Assembly (NCBI GenBank): GCA_945865565.1
Contig: CAMBEK010000001.1
Location: forward strand, 351,795 to 415,794
Direction: 5' to 3'
Length of the DNA stretch: 64,000 bases
DNA from: Pseudobacteriovorax antillogorgiicola
GTDB lineage: Bacteria; Bdellovibrionota_B; Oligoflexia; Oligoflexales; RGVZ01
This document shows positions 15,432 through 23,782 of the stretch, piece by piece. The notes beneath the pieces were generated by a model. That model saw only the letters and a list, made by a program, of their open reading frames with translations. It was not told where the DNA came from and searched no databases. Position 1 is the first letter of the stretch, and each line of letters begins with the position of its first letter. A program made the position numbers and the translations under genes.

Positions 15432-17273
15432 TTACTTCTTGGCGGTTTTTTTAACCGGCTTGGCAGCGGGTTTTGTTTTGTTTTTAGCTGTGGTTTTTGT
15501 CTTGGAAGTCACGACGGCAATATCACCATCGGTGTCCTCTGCGATGGCGTCTCCGGCGGCTTCGGCCTCCGCAGCGGCGATTTTTTGCGCCTCGCGCGAT
15601 TCCATCTCCATGTCTTCTTCGCGGAACATTTTGATCCTGTGGCGTTTTGCGTCCAAAGCATCGCTTTGCTCTCTTGCGACCTTGAGGGCCTTTTCGCTGT
15701 CAATGGCATCGCGACCCAAAAGTTTACGCAGGCCTTCTGTGGCGTCAACGCGGCGCTTTTCATCGGCTTTGGTCAGGCGAATGAGCCCGTCGATCAGGAT
15801 CGGACCAAACTGCTCGATGTGGGCGATTTTCGTTTCGTGATCGTTGGCGCGGCTTTCGCGGTTGATGTGTCGGGATAGCTTCTGGCCGGCTTGCATCAAT
15901 GCCCGCCGAATTTCCTCAACGAGTTCATCCGAGGCATCGATGGTTTCTTTGGATGCGTTCTTGAACTTGATGAAAGGGGAAACCATGCTGACTGCCACGA
16001 TGTATGGACCCTGGGGCAGCGCGTCTCGTGGCTGCTTGATTCCATAGGAGCGCCAGTTGACGGTCGTGATTGCTTTCACGATGGCGCAGGCCGCCTTGTC
16101 AAACTGCAGGGGCACGCGGTTGGCAAAGCGAAGAACCTGAACTGATTCGTCGTTGTTTTCTCCGCGGCGGTCTTTCAAACGTGCAACAGCCACTTCAATC
16201 TGAACTGGCTTGAAGTCGCAGATGCAAGGTTTGCGGCTGATGACTGAAAAGAAATCTACGTCACCAAGGCGTTGGATGCTGAGTGACAGGGCTTCCTCAC
16301 CAATGGACATGACCGACTGGGTCGAGGGTGGCTGGAGCTGGGCGTTTTGGATTGCCGCGTAAATTCCGCTCAGATCTTTTTCATTCAGTCCGTCGGCACT
16401 TTTGTCGAGAAGTGCCTTCGGGAGTTTTTGTCCTTTCCAGATCTCGGCGATTGACTTGTCGTTCAGGCGAGAGAAGCCTTGTTTTAGCCAATTTCCGGTT
16501 TTTATTTTCCCAAAGAGTCGGGCATGGGAAATGAATTCGCCGAGTTTCATGGTGTGCGGGTGTGGTTCGATGGCTTCCGGGATTTCTGGGACGTCCTTCG
16601 TGACCCGCTCAATCCTGGTCGTGCCGCTTTCAGGCAGCGTGTAGGTAATGCTCATGTGCGGGTTGACCAAGACATTGCCCCGCAAGTAGTTCACGAGACC
16701 AGCCTCACCGTTGAGTTGAACGCGGCCATCAATCAGAAATTCGACGGCAGTCCCCGAAGGGCGGTCCCAGTCGACTGTTTCTTTTTCACGGATGATGCCT
16801 TTGTTGTGTTTGATGTCGACTTCGACCAGGCACTTTACGGCCTTTTTCTGGCCCTTGGTTTTCGTGGTTACGGAGACACCTCTGGCCGTAGTTTGAATGG
16901 CCCATGTCGTTGCCGCCGAAATGCCGATGCCCTGTTGCCCGCGGGAGCAACGCCCCCGGCCAAATTTTGACGATGCCAGGTATTCGCCAAAGACCTTCGC
17001 AATGTCGCCGGGGTCTATCCCAGGCCCATTGTCCTCGACCCGTATCCGGATGCGGTCCGTGTTTTTCAGTGAGCCATTGCCGACTTTTTCCACGGAGACG
17101 TTCAAGTCGGGGGCGATGCCGTGGTCCTCACAGGCGTCGAGGGCGTTGTCCAGCGCCTCTTTGACGGTGGTCAAAACGGCCTTGGTCGGCGATGAAAAAC
17201 CAACCTGCTGCAGGTTTTTGGAAAAATATTCAGCGGTGCTGCTGGTGGTGATTTGTCTGGTTGGCTTTGCCAT
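15432..17273 (-). CDS. top6B: DNA topoisomerase VI subunit B
   Basis: Topo VI B is the ATPase subunit that drives strand passage with subunit A. The 613-residue product has a GHKL fold: N-box KEALDNALDACED (about 38-50), VEDNGPGI (79-86) and the ATP-lid GRGRCSRGQQGIGISAA (105-121), matching archaeal Top6B and not GyrB. A helix-two-turn-helix region follows near LLDKSADGLNEKDL, then a transducer domain containing the switch-lysine-type segment YGIKQPRDALPQGPYIVAVSM. The last 25 residues are a Lys/Ala/Thr-rich tail resembling histone H1-like sequences, unusual for the family. ATG 17273 has GAGGAACTTT upstream and opens a five-gene operon. Confidence 0.9.
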   Translation of the reverse strand: MAKPTRQITTSSTAEYFSKNLQQVGFSSPTKAVLTTVKEALDNALDACEDHGIAPDLNVSVEKVGNGSLKNTDRIRIRVEDNGPGIDPGDIAKVFGEYLASSKFGRGRCSRGQQGIGISAATTWAIQTTARGVSVTTKTKGQKKAVKCLVEVDIKHNKGIIREKETVDWDRPSGTAVEFLIDGRVQLNGEAGLVNYLRGNVLVNPHMSITYTLPESGTTRIERVTKDVPEIPEAIEPHPHTMKLGEFISHARLFGKIKTGNWLKQGFSRLNDKSIAEIWKGQKLPKALLDKSADGLNEKDLSGIYAAIQNAQLQPPSTQSVMSIGEEALSLSIQRLGDVDFFSVISRKPCICDFKPVQIEVAVARLKDRRGENNDESVQVLRFANRVPLQFDKAACAIVKAITTVNWRSYGIKQPRDALPQGPYIVAVSMVSPFIKFKNASKETIDASDELVEEIRRALMQAGQKLSRHINRESRANDHETKIAHIEQFGPILIDGLIRLTKADEKRRVDATEGLRKLLGRDAIDSEKALKVAREQSDALDAKRHRIKMFREEDMEMESREAQKIAAAEAEAAGDAIAEDTDGDIAVVTSKTKTTAKNKTKPAAKPVKKTAKK

Positions 17274-17379
17274 AAAGTTCCTCGTACTCGTAAAATGCTT
17301 CCGACCCGGTACACTGGAATGAAGGTGGCGTGATTAGTGCGCCACCTTCAATGTCCGGGGGACGGGAGACTACCAAACC

Positions 17380-18378
17380 ATGTTGGACCAAAAAACCGTT
17401 AATCTTGAAACTGATTTTACCCGCGATGCAAAGATAGCCTACCCGATTATTTGCGGAGCCATGTACCCCTGCAGCAATCCAGAGCTCGTTGCAGCCGCTT
17501 CCGAGGCGGGTGGAATCGGTATTATCCAACCGATATCATTGGTTTATGTGCACGGATGGGATTTTCGCGAAGGCGTCCGCCACATCCGTTCCTTGACCTC
17601 GAAACCCGTCGGGTTCAACCTTCTGATCGAAAAATCGTCCAAGCGCTATGAAGACCGGATGAAGGCCTGGTTGGATATCGCCCTAGAAGAAGGTGTTCGT
17701 TTTTTCATCACCGCCCTTGGCAATCCACGCTGGGTGGTTGACCGGGTGAAGCCCTTGGGTGGAGTCGTCTACCACGATGTCGTCAACCGGAAGTGGGCCG
17801 AGAAGGCCCTCGAGGGCGGAATCGACGGGCTCATCTGTGTGAACGATCGCGCCGGTGGGCACCTGGGCGCGGAAAGTCCCGAACGGCTCGTGGAGACGCT
17901 TCGTGATTTCGGCAAGCCCCTGATCTGTGCAGGAGGCATTGGCAACGAACAGGACTTCGCCAGGGCCCTTAAAATGGGTTACGCCGGGGTTCAGATGGGG
18001 ACCCGGTTCATTGCTGTGACCGAATGCAAGACCCACCAGGACTACAAAGACGCGATTCTGAAGGCGACTTCCGCCGACATTGTGGCCACCGACAAGATCA
18101 GCGGCGTGCCAGTATCGGTCATCAATACGCCCTTTATCGCTCGTATGGGCCTTCGTGCTGGTCCGGTTGCGCGGTGGTTGCTCAAAAACTCGCGCACCAA
18201 GCACTGGATGCGCATGTTTTACACGTTGAAGTCGATCTGGCAGCTGAAGCGTTCTCTGCAAAAAGGTTCGGCCTACAAGGACTTTTGGCAGGCAGGAAAA
18301 AGCGTCGACGGCATCGATAAAATCGAGACTGCCGGCGCCATCATTGCGCGGTTCGTGGAGTTTGCAAAAAAGGGGTAG
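17380..18378 (+). CDS. Nitronate monooxygenase / 2-nitropropane dioxygenase-like FMN enzyme
   Basis: A 332-residue TIM-barrel flavoenzyme of the nitronate monooxygenase/FabK superfamily. Visible motifs are the N-terminal AYPIICGAMYPCSNPELVAAASEAGG, the catalytic-type NDRAGGHLG near residue 165, the phosphate-binding AGGIGNEQDFARALKMGY and the GVQMGTRFIA that closes the FMN site. Members oxidise nitronates or reduce enoyl-ACP; the substrate here cannot be told. The C-terminal 80 residues are helical and basic. It is divergent from the topo VI operon, with a 106-base gap that must hold both promoters, and convergent with eutBC. Confidence 0.85.
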   Translation: MLDQKTVNLETDFTRDAKIAYPIICGAMYPCSNPELVAAASEAGGIGIIQPISLVYVHGWDFREGVRHIRSLTSKPVGFNLLIEKSSKRYEDRMKAWLDIALEEGVRFFITALGNPRWVVDRVKPLGGVVYHDVVNRKWAEKALEGGIDGLICVNDRAGGHLGAESPERLVETLRDFGKPLICAGGIGNEQDFARALKMGYAGVQMGTRFIAVTECKTHQDYKDAILKATSADIVATDKISGVPVSVINTPFIARMGLRAGPVARWLLKNSRTKHWMRMFYTLKSIWQLKRSLQKGSAYKDFWQAGKSVDGIDKIETAGAIIARFVEFAKKG

Positions 18379-18432
18379 ATGGTTTTGGGCCTAACCCCGA
18401 CGAATGCGGCGCAAAGTCACGCCCAATGAACT

Positions 18433-20646
18433 TCAGCGTGATTTGTTCATCAGGGATTCAAGGCGATTGCCTGCCGCACGGCAGCGCAGCATTTGTTCGA
18501 CCTTTTCAACAATGACGCTGCCGGCTTCGACCGCCGGAGTTCCCGCCTCGTAGATGTTTGACAGGACGGAATATTCGAACTGTATGTCAACGTTACCGCT
18601 AAACTTGGCCGCCTGAAGCTGATCGTCTTTATCAAGCAGATGATAAACCAGATAGGCAGACAAACTTCGTGAGGCAAGGGCGCTTCCGCCGGGCCTTTCC
18701 CCAATTAAAAGGATCACACAACGCGCGCCGAGAGCCTTGGCAATGGGCTCAGCTAGTTTCACCCGGCCGTATGGCGCAAGGATATGCCGGCCGAGCTTAA
18801 AGCCATGGGCCTTCAAACCTGAAAGGAGTACGGGGAAAATGTCCTCGAGATTGTGATGCACCGCATCGGCGCTGAGTCCATCGGAAACGACAATTTGAAT
18901 ATCGGTATGTTCTGGAGTCAACTGCACTGCATTTTCGCTGTCGATGGCAAGTCCCGGTTCGGCACCGAAATCCGGATGATTCAGATGACTAGCCTTGTCG
19001 AGGGCTTTGGTTTTTACGATGCGAAAGTCAGCGACGCTGCTTAAACGGGCGAGATCGAGTTCGCTTTGAATGGCCTCGCGTCCGACAGCTTGATGCCGAC
19101 GAATTTCCCGAGTTATGTCATTCGTCGGTCGCGGCCCCGCATGGTCCTTGGGTAGAAAGCCGGGAACGCTCGGTGTTACCCGAAGTAGATCGTCGAGTTC
19201 TGCGTTTGATTGACAGAACATGCGCGGGTTACCCCAGTTTTCGCCGCGCACGAGATGGCCATCGGCATTACGCCGGAAGATTCCGCGATCCAACGCCCAA
19301 ACAAGATAGTCGGGAGCAGGCTCCTTGTCGTAAATTTCGCGCAGGGTCTGGTTGTCGTGACCGCTCGTATCAAAATAGGCGAGCATGCGGTCCGTATTCA
19401 AACAAACGTCCATGAAAAAATTGGCGCCCGCTGCGGTCAGCATTTCAGTTGCCATCTGCTGGCCTTCGAGTCCGATTTTAGAATGGAGCGTGTAGCAGGG
19501 AGCCATTCCCATCGGCAGCCCAAGAAGCTTGCCCATGAAATGATCCTGCAGGTTGGCGGCGATCATTTCGAAGTTATCAAGGTGTGTTTCTGGTCCGATG
19601 AATCCAGTTACATTGTTGACCATGAAGGGATCGTAGCGCCGAGCAAGTCCGTAACACAGCGCTTCGGCGGTTGTCATGTCCATGCCGTTGTGTTTTCCGT
19701 AAGTAAATTCGCTGCCTTGCCCCGTCTCAAGATACATGAATTGCTTGGCCTCGGACCCCAAGGCACCTTTTTTCTGCATGGCCCCCCACGCGAGATCCAG
19801 CAGTTCCACCGAGATGTCAAATTCGGTGAGATTACTGCGTTCCGTTCCAGCAAGGCTTTGAAACATGATTTCAACCGGCGCGCCGCGTTCCAAACATGCC
19901 ATCTGTGTTTTTAAATGCCCGAGCACGCAAATCTGTGTCGGTGCCTTTGTATGGCGGCGGATCTTGTCCAGATGAACGAGAATGGCAGAAATATTTTCGA
20001 CGGTATCAACGGCCGGGTTGACCCCAATCAGGGCGTCCCCAGAGCCTACCGAAAGACCCAAGTAAGTCAGGCAGGTGATCCCGCGCAAATCATCGGTTGG
20101 GTGATTGGGTTGCAGGCGCGAGGCCAAGGTCTTGCGAAGCCCAATCCGGGTGCGTGCCTTGGTGATGTGTTCAATTTTTCGCGCAACGTAAATCAACTCA
20201 TGGATGTCCATGATTTTTGCCAAGGCGGCAGCCATAACGCCGGTCAAGCCGCGGCCAATGCGTTTAATCGCAGCACCCTCGCTGCGAAGCAGGAGGTTTT
20301 TAACGTCACCAATACTAAGGGCCGCAATTTCGGCAAAGGCATCAGGGTCGATGGCGTAGTTGACCCGCATGACCGAATCGACCAGACCCGCATCGTCGGT
20401 CAACGGGCGATCAAAAAGATGTTGCACGGTCAATGAGGACAAAATGGTGCGCGCCGCCTCGCGTTCGACCTCCGATGGCGCCGCCAGTCCGGCATTGCGA
20501 TCTCCGGCCTTGCTGATGTCGGCAGCACCGAGAAGTTTTTTGAGTCCAAGAAAGCTGTGCTCCAAACCGTTGAAGTTCAAACGATACCATTCGTCTGGTT
20601 TCGGCGTTGGAACCTGAATTTCCGCAAGGGGCGTCAATTTTATCAT
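18433..20646 (-). CDS. eutBC: Ethanolamine ammonia-lyase, heavy and light subunits fused (EutB-EutC)
   Basis: This adenosylcobalamin enzyme cleaves ethanolamine to acetaldehyde and ammonia. Residues 1 to about 480 match EutB: CLTYLGLSVGSGDALIGVNP (191-210), the active-site YLETGQGS (Glu307, equivalent to E. coli Glu287), GLARRYDPFMVNNVTGFIGPE and LQDHFMGKLLGLPMG. From about residue 500 the chain reads as EutC: AGPRP, DIQIVVSDGLSADAV, PYGRVKLAEPIAKALGARCVILLIGERPG, the cobalamin-site SLSAYLVY and NIYEAGTPAVEAG. Start ATG 20646 is chosen because AGGA lies upstream and longer starts run into eutA. At 737 residues it equals the sum of the two subunits. No stop or frameshift separates them. No microcompartment shell genes are nearby. 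Confidence 0.93.
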   Translation of the reverse strand: MIKLTPLAEIQVPTPKPDEWYRLNFNGLEHSFLGLKKLLGAADISKAGDRNAGLAAPSEVEREAARTILSSLTVQHLFDRPLTDDAGLVDSVMRVNYAIDPDAFAEIAALSIGDVKNLLLRSEGAAIKRIGRGLTGVMAAALAKIMDIHELIYVARKIEHITKARTRIGLRKTLASRLQPNHPTDDLRGITCLTYLGLSVGSGDALIGVNPAVDTVENISAILVHLDKIRRHTKAPTQICVLGHLKTQMACLERGAPVEIMFQSLAGTERSNLTEFDISVELLDLAWGAMQKKGALGSEAKQFMYLETGQGSEFTYGKHNGMDMTTAEALCYGLARRYDPFMVNNVTGFIGPETHLDNFEMIAANLQDHFMGKLLGLPMGMAPCYTLHSKIGLEGQQMATEMLTAAGANFFMDVCLNTDRMLAYFDTSGHDNQTLREIYDKEPAPDYLVWALDRGIFRRNADGHLVRGENWGNPRMFCQSNAELDDLLRVTPSVPGFLPKDHAGPRPTNDITREIRRHQAVGREAIQSELDLARLSSVADFRIVKTKALDKASHLNHPDFGAEPGLAIDSENAVQLTPEHTDIQIVVSDGLSADAVHHNLEDIFPVLLSGLKAHGFKLGRHILAPYGRVKLAEPIAKALGARCVILLIGERPGGSALASRSLSAYLVYHLLDKDDQLQAAKFSGNVDIQFEYSVLSNIYEAGTPAVEAGSVIVEKVEQMLRCRAAGNRLESLMNKSR

Positions 20647-20656
20647 GAATGATTTC

Positions 20657-22075
20657 CTACATTCCGTAAAAGGAGACCGGAATAATCTGATGGGTGATCC
20701 TGCCGATGTTGACGAAGTTTGCGGCGCGCAGAGAAACTTCATCGATAACAACGAGACGGAATGGGTCGCGCCCCCAGGAGGTGATGAGTGCACCTAGGGA
20801 TTTGCCGACATTTCCATTTAACAATAGCACTAGGGTCCTGTCGCGAGGATAGCCCGAATTCCGAAGTGCATTTGTAATAACTGTGCTGAACCTTTGAACC
20901 TCTTCAGCACCAGTTATCTTGCCATCGACTTGAATGGCGCAGCCGATGCTTGATTTTGCCGCAAGTTCCAGAAGTTTGATGATGGAGGCAGCGGTCGTGT
21001 CCGGAGAAATCCGCCCGACCACAGGTAAGTCCCTGAGGGGCAGGATTGATTCGTCTGGAAGGTAAACCGTAGTCCCGGAGACTTCGGTGTTGTAAAGGGC
21101 CAACCCAAAGGCAGTGGCCCGGCCCATGTTTTTTGGGACATGGTTTTTTAGCGAGGATGAAATCCAGTCGTCCGCAACGAGCTTAAGCGCCAAATCCCAA
21201 CCCAGATCGCCAAAGGGTGTGACTGCAGCAGGTGATTCGCCTGCCATCGCCCGGTAAACCAGCTCACCGACACCACCCGAGACTGTGATGGTCACTGCCG
21301 CTTGGTTTGCCGTATTGAACAGATCAGGGGGCAGCGAAAAAGGGACCTGTTCGTGGAGTGCCTCGCAATCATTGCGATCAAGGGATTTTCCTGCGAGCGT
21401 CTGGTGGATCAGAGCCAGATAAAAATCAACGATGCTGTCGACCTCTGGCCTTGAAAGGCTGTCGCCAATACTTTTTGCCAATCCAAGATGGGAAAAAAGA
21501 TGCTTCGCATAGGGTGACAGGGCCTCGATCCGGTAGGTGCCTGGCGTCACTCGCACATGGCGCGCACCGACAAATAAACAACCCGTACCGCGAACTTCGC
21601 CGTTCACGCCAAAAGCCATGTTGGTGGTGCCACCGCCAATGTCCAGGTTGATGATGGCCTGGTCAGTAAGCTCTCGGGACAATTCTCGTGCACTTCCCAT
21701 AAATGCCAGCCAGGATTCAAGAGATGGATCGTTGGCCGTTGCAACCACCGCATCGCCAATGCGTGCGCGAATCAGGGATGCAATCGCACTGGCATTTTCT
21801 TTTTGGGCTGCAAGGCCAGTGATAATGGCGCCTCCGGCCGAGGCATCTTCTGGGTGGATGTTCGCGGCCACGAGCCAGGCGTCGATGTACCCGGCAAGTG
21901 CGGCTTCATCGATGCGGTCGCCAACGTAGGGTGTGTATCTTGGTTCAGCGGCAAAAAACACTACGGGCGAGGCATATTCCATCACGCCCGTGATCCCATT
22001 CTTTACGACCTTTGCGCGCGCAAACACGGCGCTGCTCGTGGTCGTTCCGAAATCGAATCCTGCCATGATGATCAT
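20657..22075 (-). CDS. eutA: Ethanolamine ammonia-lyase reactivating factor EutA
   Basis: EutA is an ATP-dependent chaperone that exchanges inactivated cobalamin in EutBC. The 472-residue protein has an actin/Hsp70-like fold: phosphate-1 FDFGTTTSSAVFA near the N-terminus, IINLDIGGGTTNMAFG as phosphate-2 (about 140-155), and TITVSGGVGELVY as the adenosine motif. Two starts are possible, ATG 22075 or ATG 22066. It begins only about six bases after trhO and ends 10 bases before eutBC, so the three genes form one operon. Confidence 0.9.
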   Translation of the reverse strand: MIIMAGFDFGTTTSSAVFARAKVVKNGITGVMEYASPVVFFAAEPRYTPYVGDRIDEAALAGYIDAWLVAANIHPEDASAGGAIITGLAAQKENASAIASLIRARIGDAVVATANDPSLESWLAFMGSARELSRELTDQAIINLDIGGGTTNMAFGVNGEVRGTGCLFVGARHVRVTPGTYRIEALSPYAKHLFSHLGLAKSIGDSLSRPEVDSIVDFYLALIHQTLAGKSLDRNDCEALHEQVPFSLPPDLFNTANQAAVTITVSGGVGELVYRAMAGESPAAVTPFGDLGWDLALKLVADDWISSSLKNHVPKNMGRATAFGLALYNTEVSGTTVYLPDESILPLRDLPVVGRISPDTTAASIIKLLELAAKSSIGCAIQVDGKITGAEEVQRFSTVITNALRNSGYPRDRTLVLLLNGNVGKSLGALITSWGRDPFRLVVIDEVSLRAANFVNIGRITHQIIPVSFYGM

Positions 22076-22081
22076 TGGTGC

Positions 22082-22900
22082 TCAGGCCTTTGGCGGTTCA
22101 TGGTCAGCGACGGTAGAGGTGTCGTTCGGATTGAGGTTGGGATCATCTAGGCTTGTTTCAGTCAGCGCCTCGTCAATGGTCCGGCGCTGGTCGAAGACAA
22201 AGCAACTGCCCTGGTAGAGGGACTTGCCACTTGGTGTCCCATCCGCATTTTTGTGATGCTTAAGGTATTTGATGATGCCGCCATCGATTTGGAACACGTT
22301 TTTGAAACCGCGGGCGTTTGCCCAAGGGACCGCCTTTTCGCAGCGGATTCCGCCGGTGCAGAAAAAAACGTAAGTCTGGTCTTGATCTTCGCCAAAGCGG
22401 TTTAGAAAAGCCTCGGGGAAATCCTTGAAGCGCTTGAGACCCAGGTCAACAGCCCCTTCGAAGTGGCCGCATTCGTATTCGTAGTCGTTGCGGGTATCGA
22501 CCAAGACCACGTTTTTGCCTTTCTCGGTCATGAAAAGATCAAATTCGGCAGGGCTCAGGCGTGGGGCTGCGAGAATCTCGTTGATGTCCGGGTCGTCTTC
22601 GCCAGCGAACGTCACCACTGATTTTTTTACTTTAACTTCCAGCCACTTGTAGGGAAGGCTTGTGCCCGTGGTCCATTTTGCTTCGAGGTTGCTCAAGCCG
22701 GGGTGGATCACCCCCAAGGAGGTAATAAATTTGGCCAGGGATTCGGGGCAGGTGCCAGCCAAGCCAGCGTTGATGCCTTCATGACCGAGCAAAACGGTGC
22801 CACTCAGGCCAAGGGCACTGGCTCCTGCTTCAATAGCAGCTTTGACCTCCGCCGGGTTTTCCAGGCGGACAAACCGGTAAAAATTGGCGATGGTAATCAT
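22082..22900 (-). CDS. trhO: tRNA uridine(34) hydroxylase TrhO (UPF0176, rhodanese-like)
   Basis: TrhO (formerly YceA) hydroxylates uridine 34 of certain tRNAs using oxygen. The 272-residue product has the acylphosphatase-like N-terminal domain (TVLLGHEGINAGLAGT), the rhodanese domain (VVLVDTRNDYEYECGHFEGAVDLGLKRFKDFPE), and the active-site loop CTGGIRCEKA with the catalytic Cys. The tail is short and acidic. It is first in the trhO-eutA-eutBC operon; a functional link with ethanolamine use is not known. Confidence 0.9.
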   Translation of the reverse strand: MITIANFYRFVRLENPAEVKAAIEAGASALGLSGTVLLGHEGINAGLAGTCPESLAKFITSLGVIHPGLSNLEAKWTTGTSLPYKWLEVKVKKSVVTFAGEDDPDINEILAAPRLSPAEFDLFMTEKGKNVVLVDTRNDYEYECGHFEGAVDLGLKRFKDFPEAFLNRFGEDQDQTYVFFCTGGIRCEKAVPWANARGFKNVFQIDGGIIKYLKHHKNADGTPSGKSLYQGSCFVFDQRRTIDEALTETSLDDPNLNPNDTSTVADHEPPKA

Positions 22901-23071
22901 GGGCTGAGTCCCCCTTCCGAGGCCATTCGGGGGGAAAACTCCCCGTCAGCCGCCACATACCGCGGTTGCGCCAATAGTTCTAGTCCGTTATGACATGAGA
23001 GTCGTCGTTCGCGCCCCGCCATCGAATATGGGGCGGGGGCTGAGTCCACACCGCTGTTGCAGGAGTCCCTT
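22901..23071. promoter_or_regulatory. Structured divergent intergenic region with direct repeat and two hairpins
   Basis: The 171-base gap between divergent trhO and the PuuD-like gene holds an 11-base direct repeat, GGGCTGAGTCC, at 22901-22911 (touching the trhO start) and again at 23037-23047 (25 bases before the PuuD-like start). Inside lie two inverted repeats: 22928-22945 (7 pairs, AAAA loop) and 23014-23038 (CCCCGCC/GGCGGGG, 11-base loop). Both lack T-runs. The repeat near each start suggests a shared operator, but no regulator is known. No confident sigma-70 boxes could be picked. Confidence 0.4.
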
Positions 23072-23782
23072 GTGAATCTGTCGATTTTCGGAAACGTCGG
23101 AATTTACTATCTGGTCAAATGGTTCCATTTCATTTTCGGGATCATTTGGATCGGTCATCTTTACTACTTTAATTTCACCCAGATGCCGTCTTTTGCCGAG
23201 ATGGATGGGCCGACCAAGTCCAACAACATTCAAAAGCTCGTGCCCCGTGCCCTCTGGTGGTTTCGTTGGGGCGCCATGTTTACCTTTATTACCGGCGTGA
23301 TCATGCTCGGCATGTACGGCCACATGAACGGCCACGAGGTTTACAAGACGTCTTGGGGCGTAAACATCATGACCGGATCGGCCTTGGGCACCCTGATGTT
23401 CCTGAATGTCTGGCTGGTGATCTGGCCCGCGCAGCAAGTCGTGATTGCTTCGACCACCGCCGTGGCCAAGGGGCAGCCGGCATTACCTGAGGCAGCCGCA
23501 GCCGGTGCTCGCGCCATGCTGGCATCACGCACGAACACCCTGTTTTCTATTCCAATGCTCTTTTTCATGGGTGCCGCATCGCATTTACCCCTTCAGGTCG
23601 GCCCTGACGCAAGCCTCGGCTTGCTGACGTTGGTTTTGGCACTGGTTCTTGGCGCGATCGAATGGAATGCAGTCAAGGGCTCAAAGCTTGGCCCATTGGC
23701 AACAGTCAAGGGCGTGATTCATGTTGGTGTTGTTCTGACCGTGGTGTTGTACCTCCTGGTCGAGGTCATGGTGCGTGTCTGA
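23072..23782 (+). CDS. PuuD-like (urate hydroxylase N-terminal) membrane protein
   Basis: A 236-residue polytopic membrane protein resembling the membrane domain of PuuD, the bacterial cytochrome-linked urate hydroxylase (Urate_ox_N type). Family features are the opening YYLVKWFHFIFGIIWIGHLYY with its paired histidines, WWFRWGAMFTFITGVIMLGMYGH, and TGSALGTLMFLNVWLVIWPAQQ. About seven membrane helices can be drawn. PuuD proper carries a C-terminal cytochrome c domain; here the cytochrome is a separate, overlapping gene. Start GTG 23072 follows AGGAG by six bases. Urate as substrate is not established for such short homologues. Confidence 0.75.
   Translation: MNLSIFGNVGIYYLVKWFHFIFGIIWIGHLYYFNFTQMPSFAEMDGPTKSNNIQKLVPRALWWFRWGAMFTFITGVIMLGMYGHMNGHEVYKTSWGVNIMTGSALGTLMFLNVWLVIWPAQQVVIASTTAVAKGQPALPEAAAAGARAMLASRTNTLFSIPMLFFMGAASHLPLQVGPDASLGLLTLVLALVLGAIEWNAVKGSKLGPLATVKGVIHVGVVLTVVLYLLVEVMVRV

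Noticed and set aside
19210..19914. Long open frame antisense to eutBC
   Set aside because: A 234-residue frame opposite a clear EutB domain; no recognisable protein features or binding site, best explained as a shadow of GC-rich codon use.
22901..23071. Possible cobalamin or other riboswitch upstream of trhO-eutA
   Set aside because: Hairpins are present, but I could not find the conserved B12-box or other aptamer core; kept only as an unnamed structured region.
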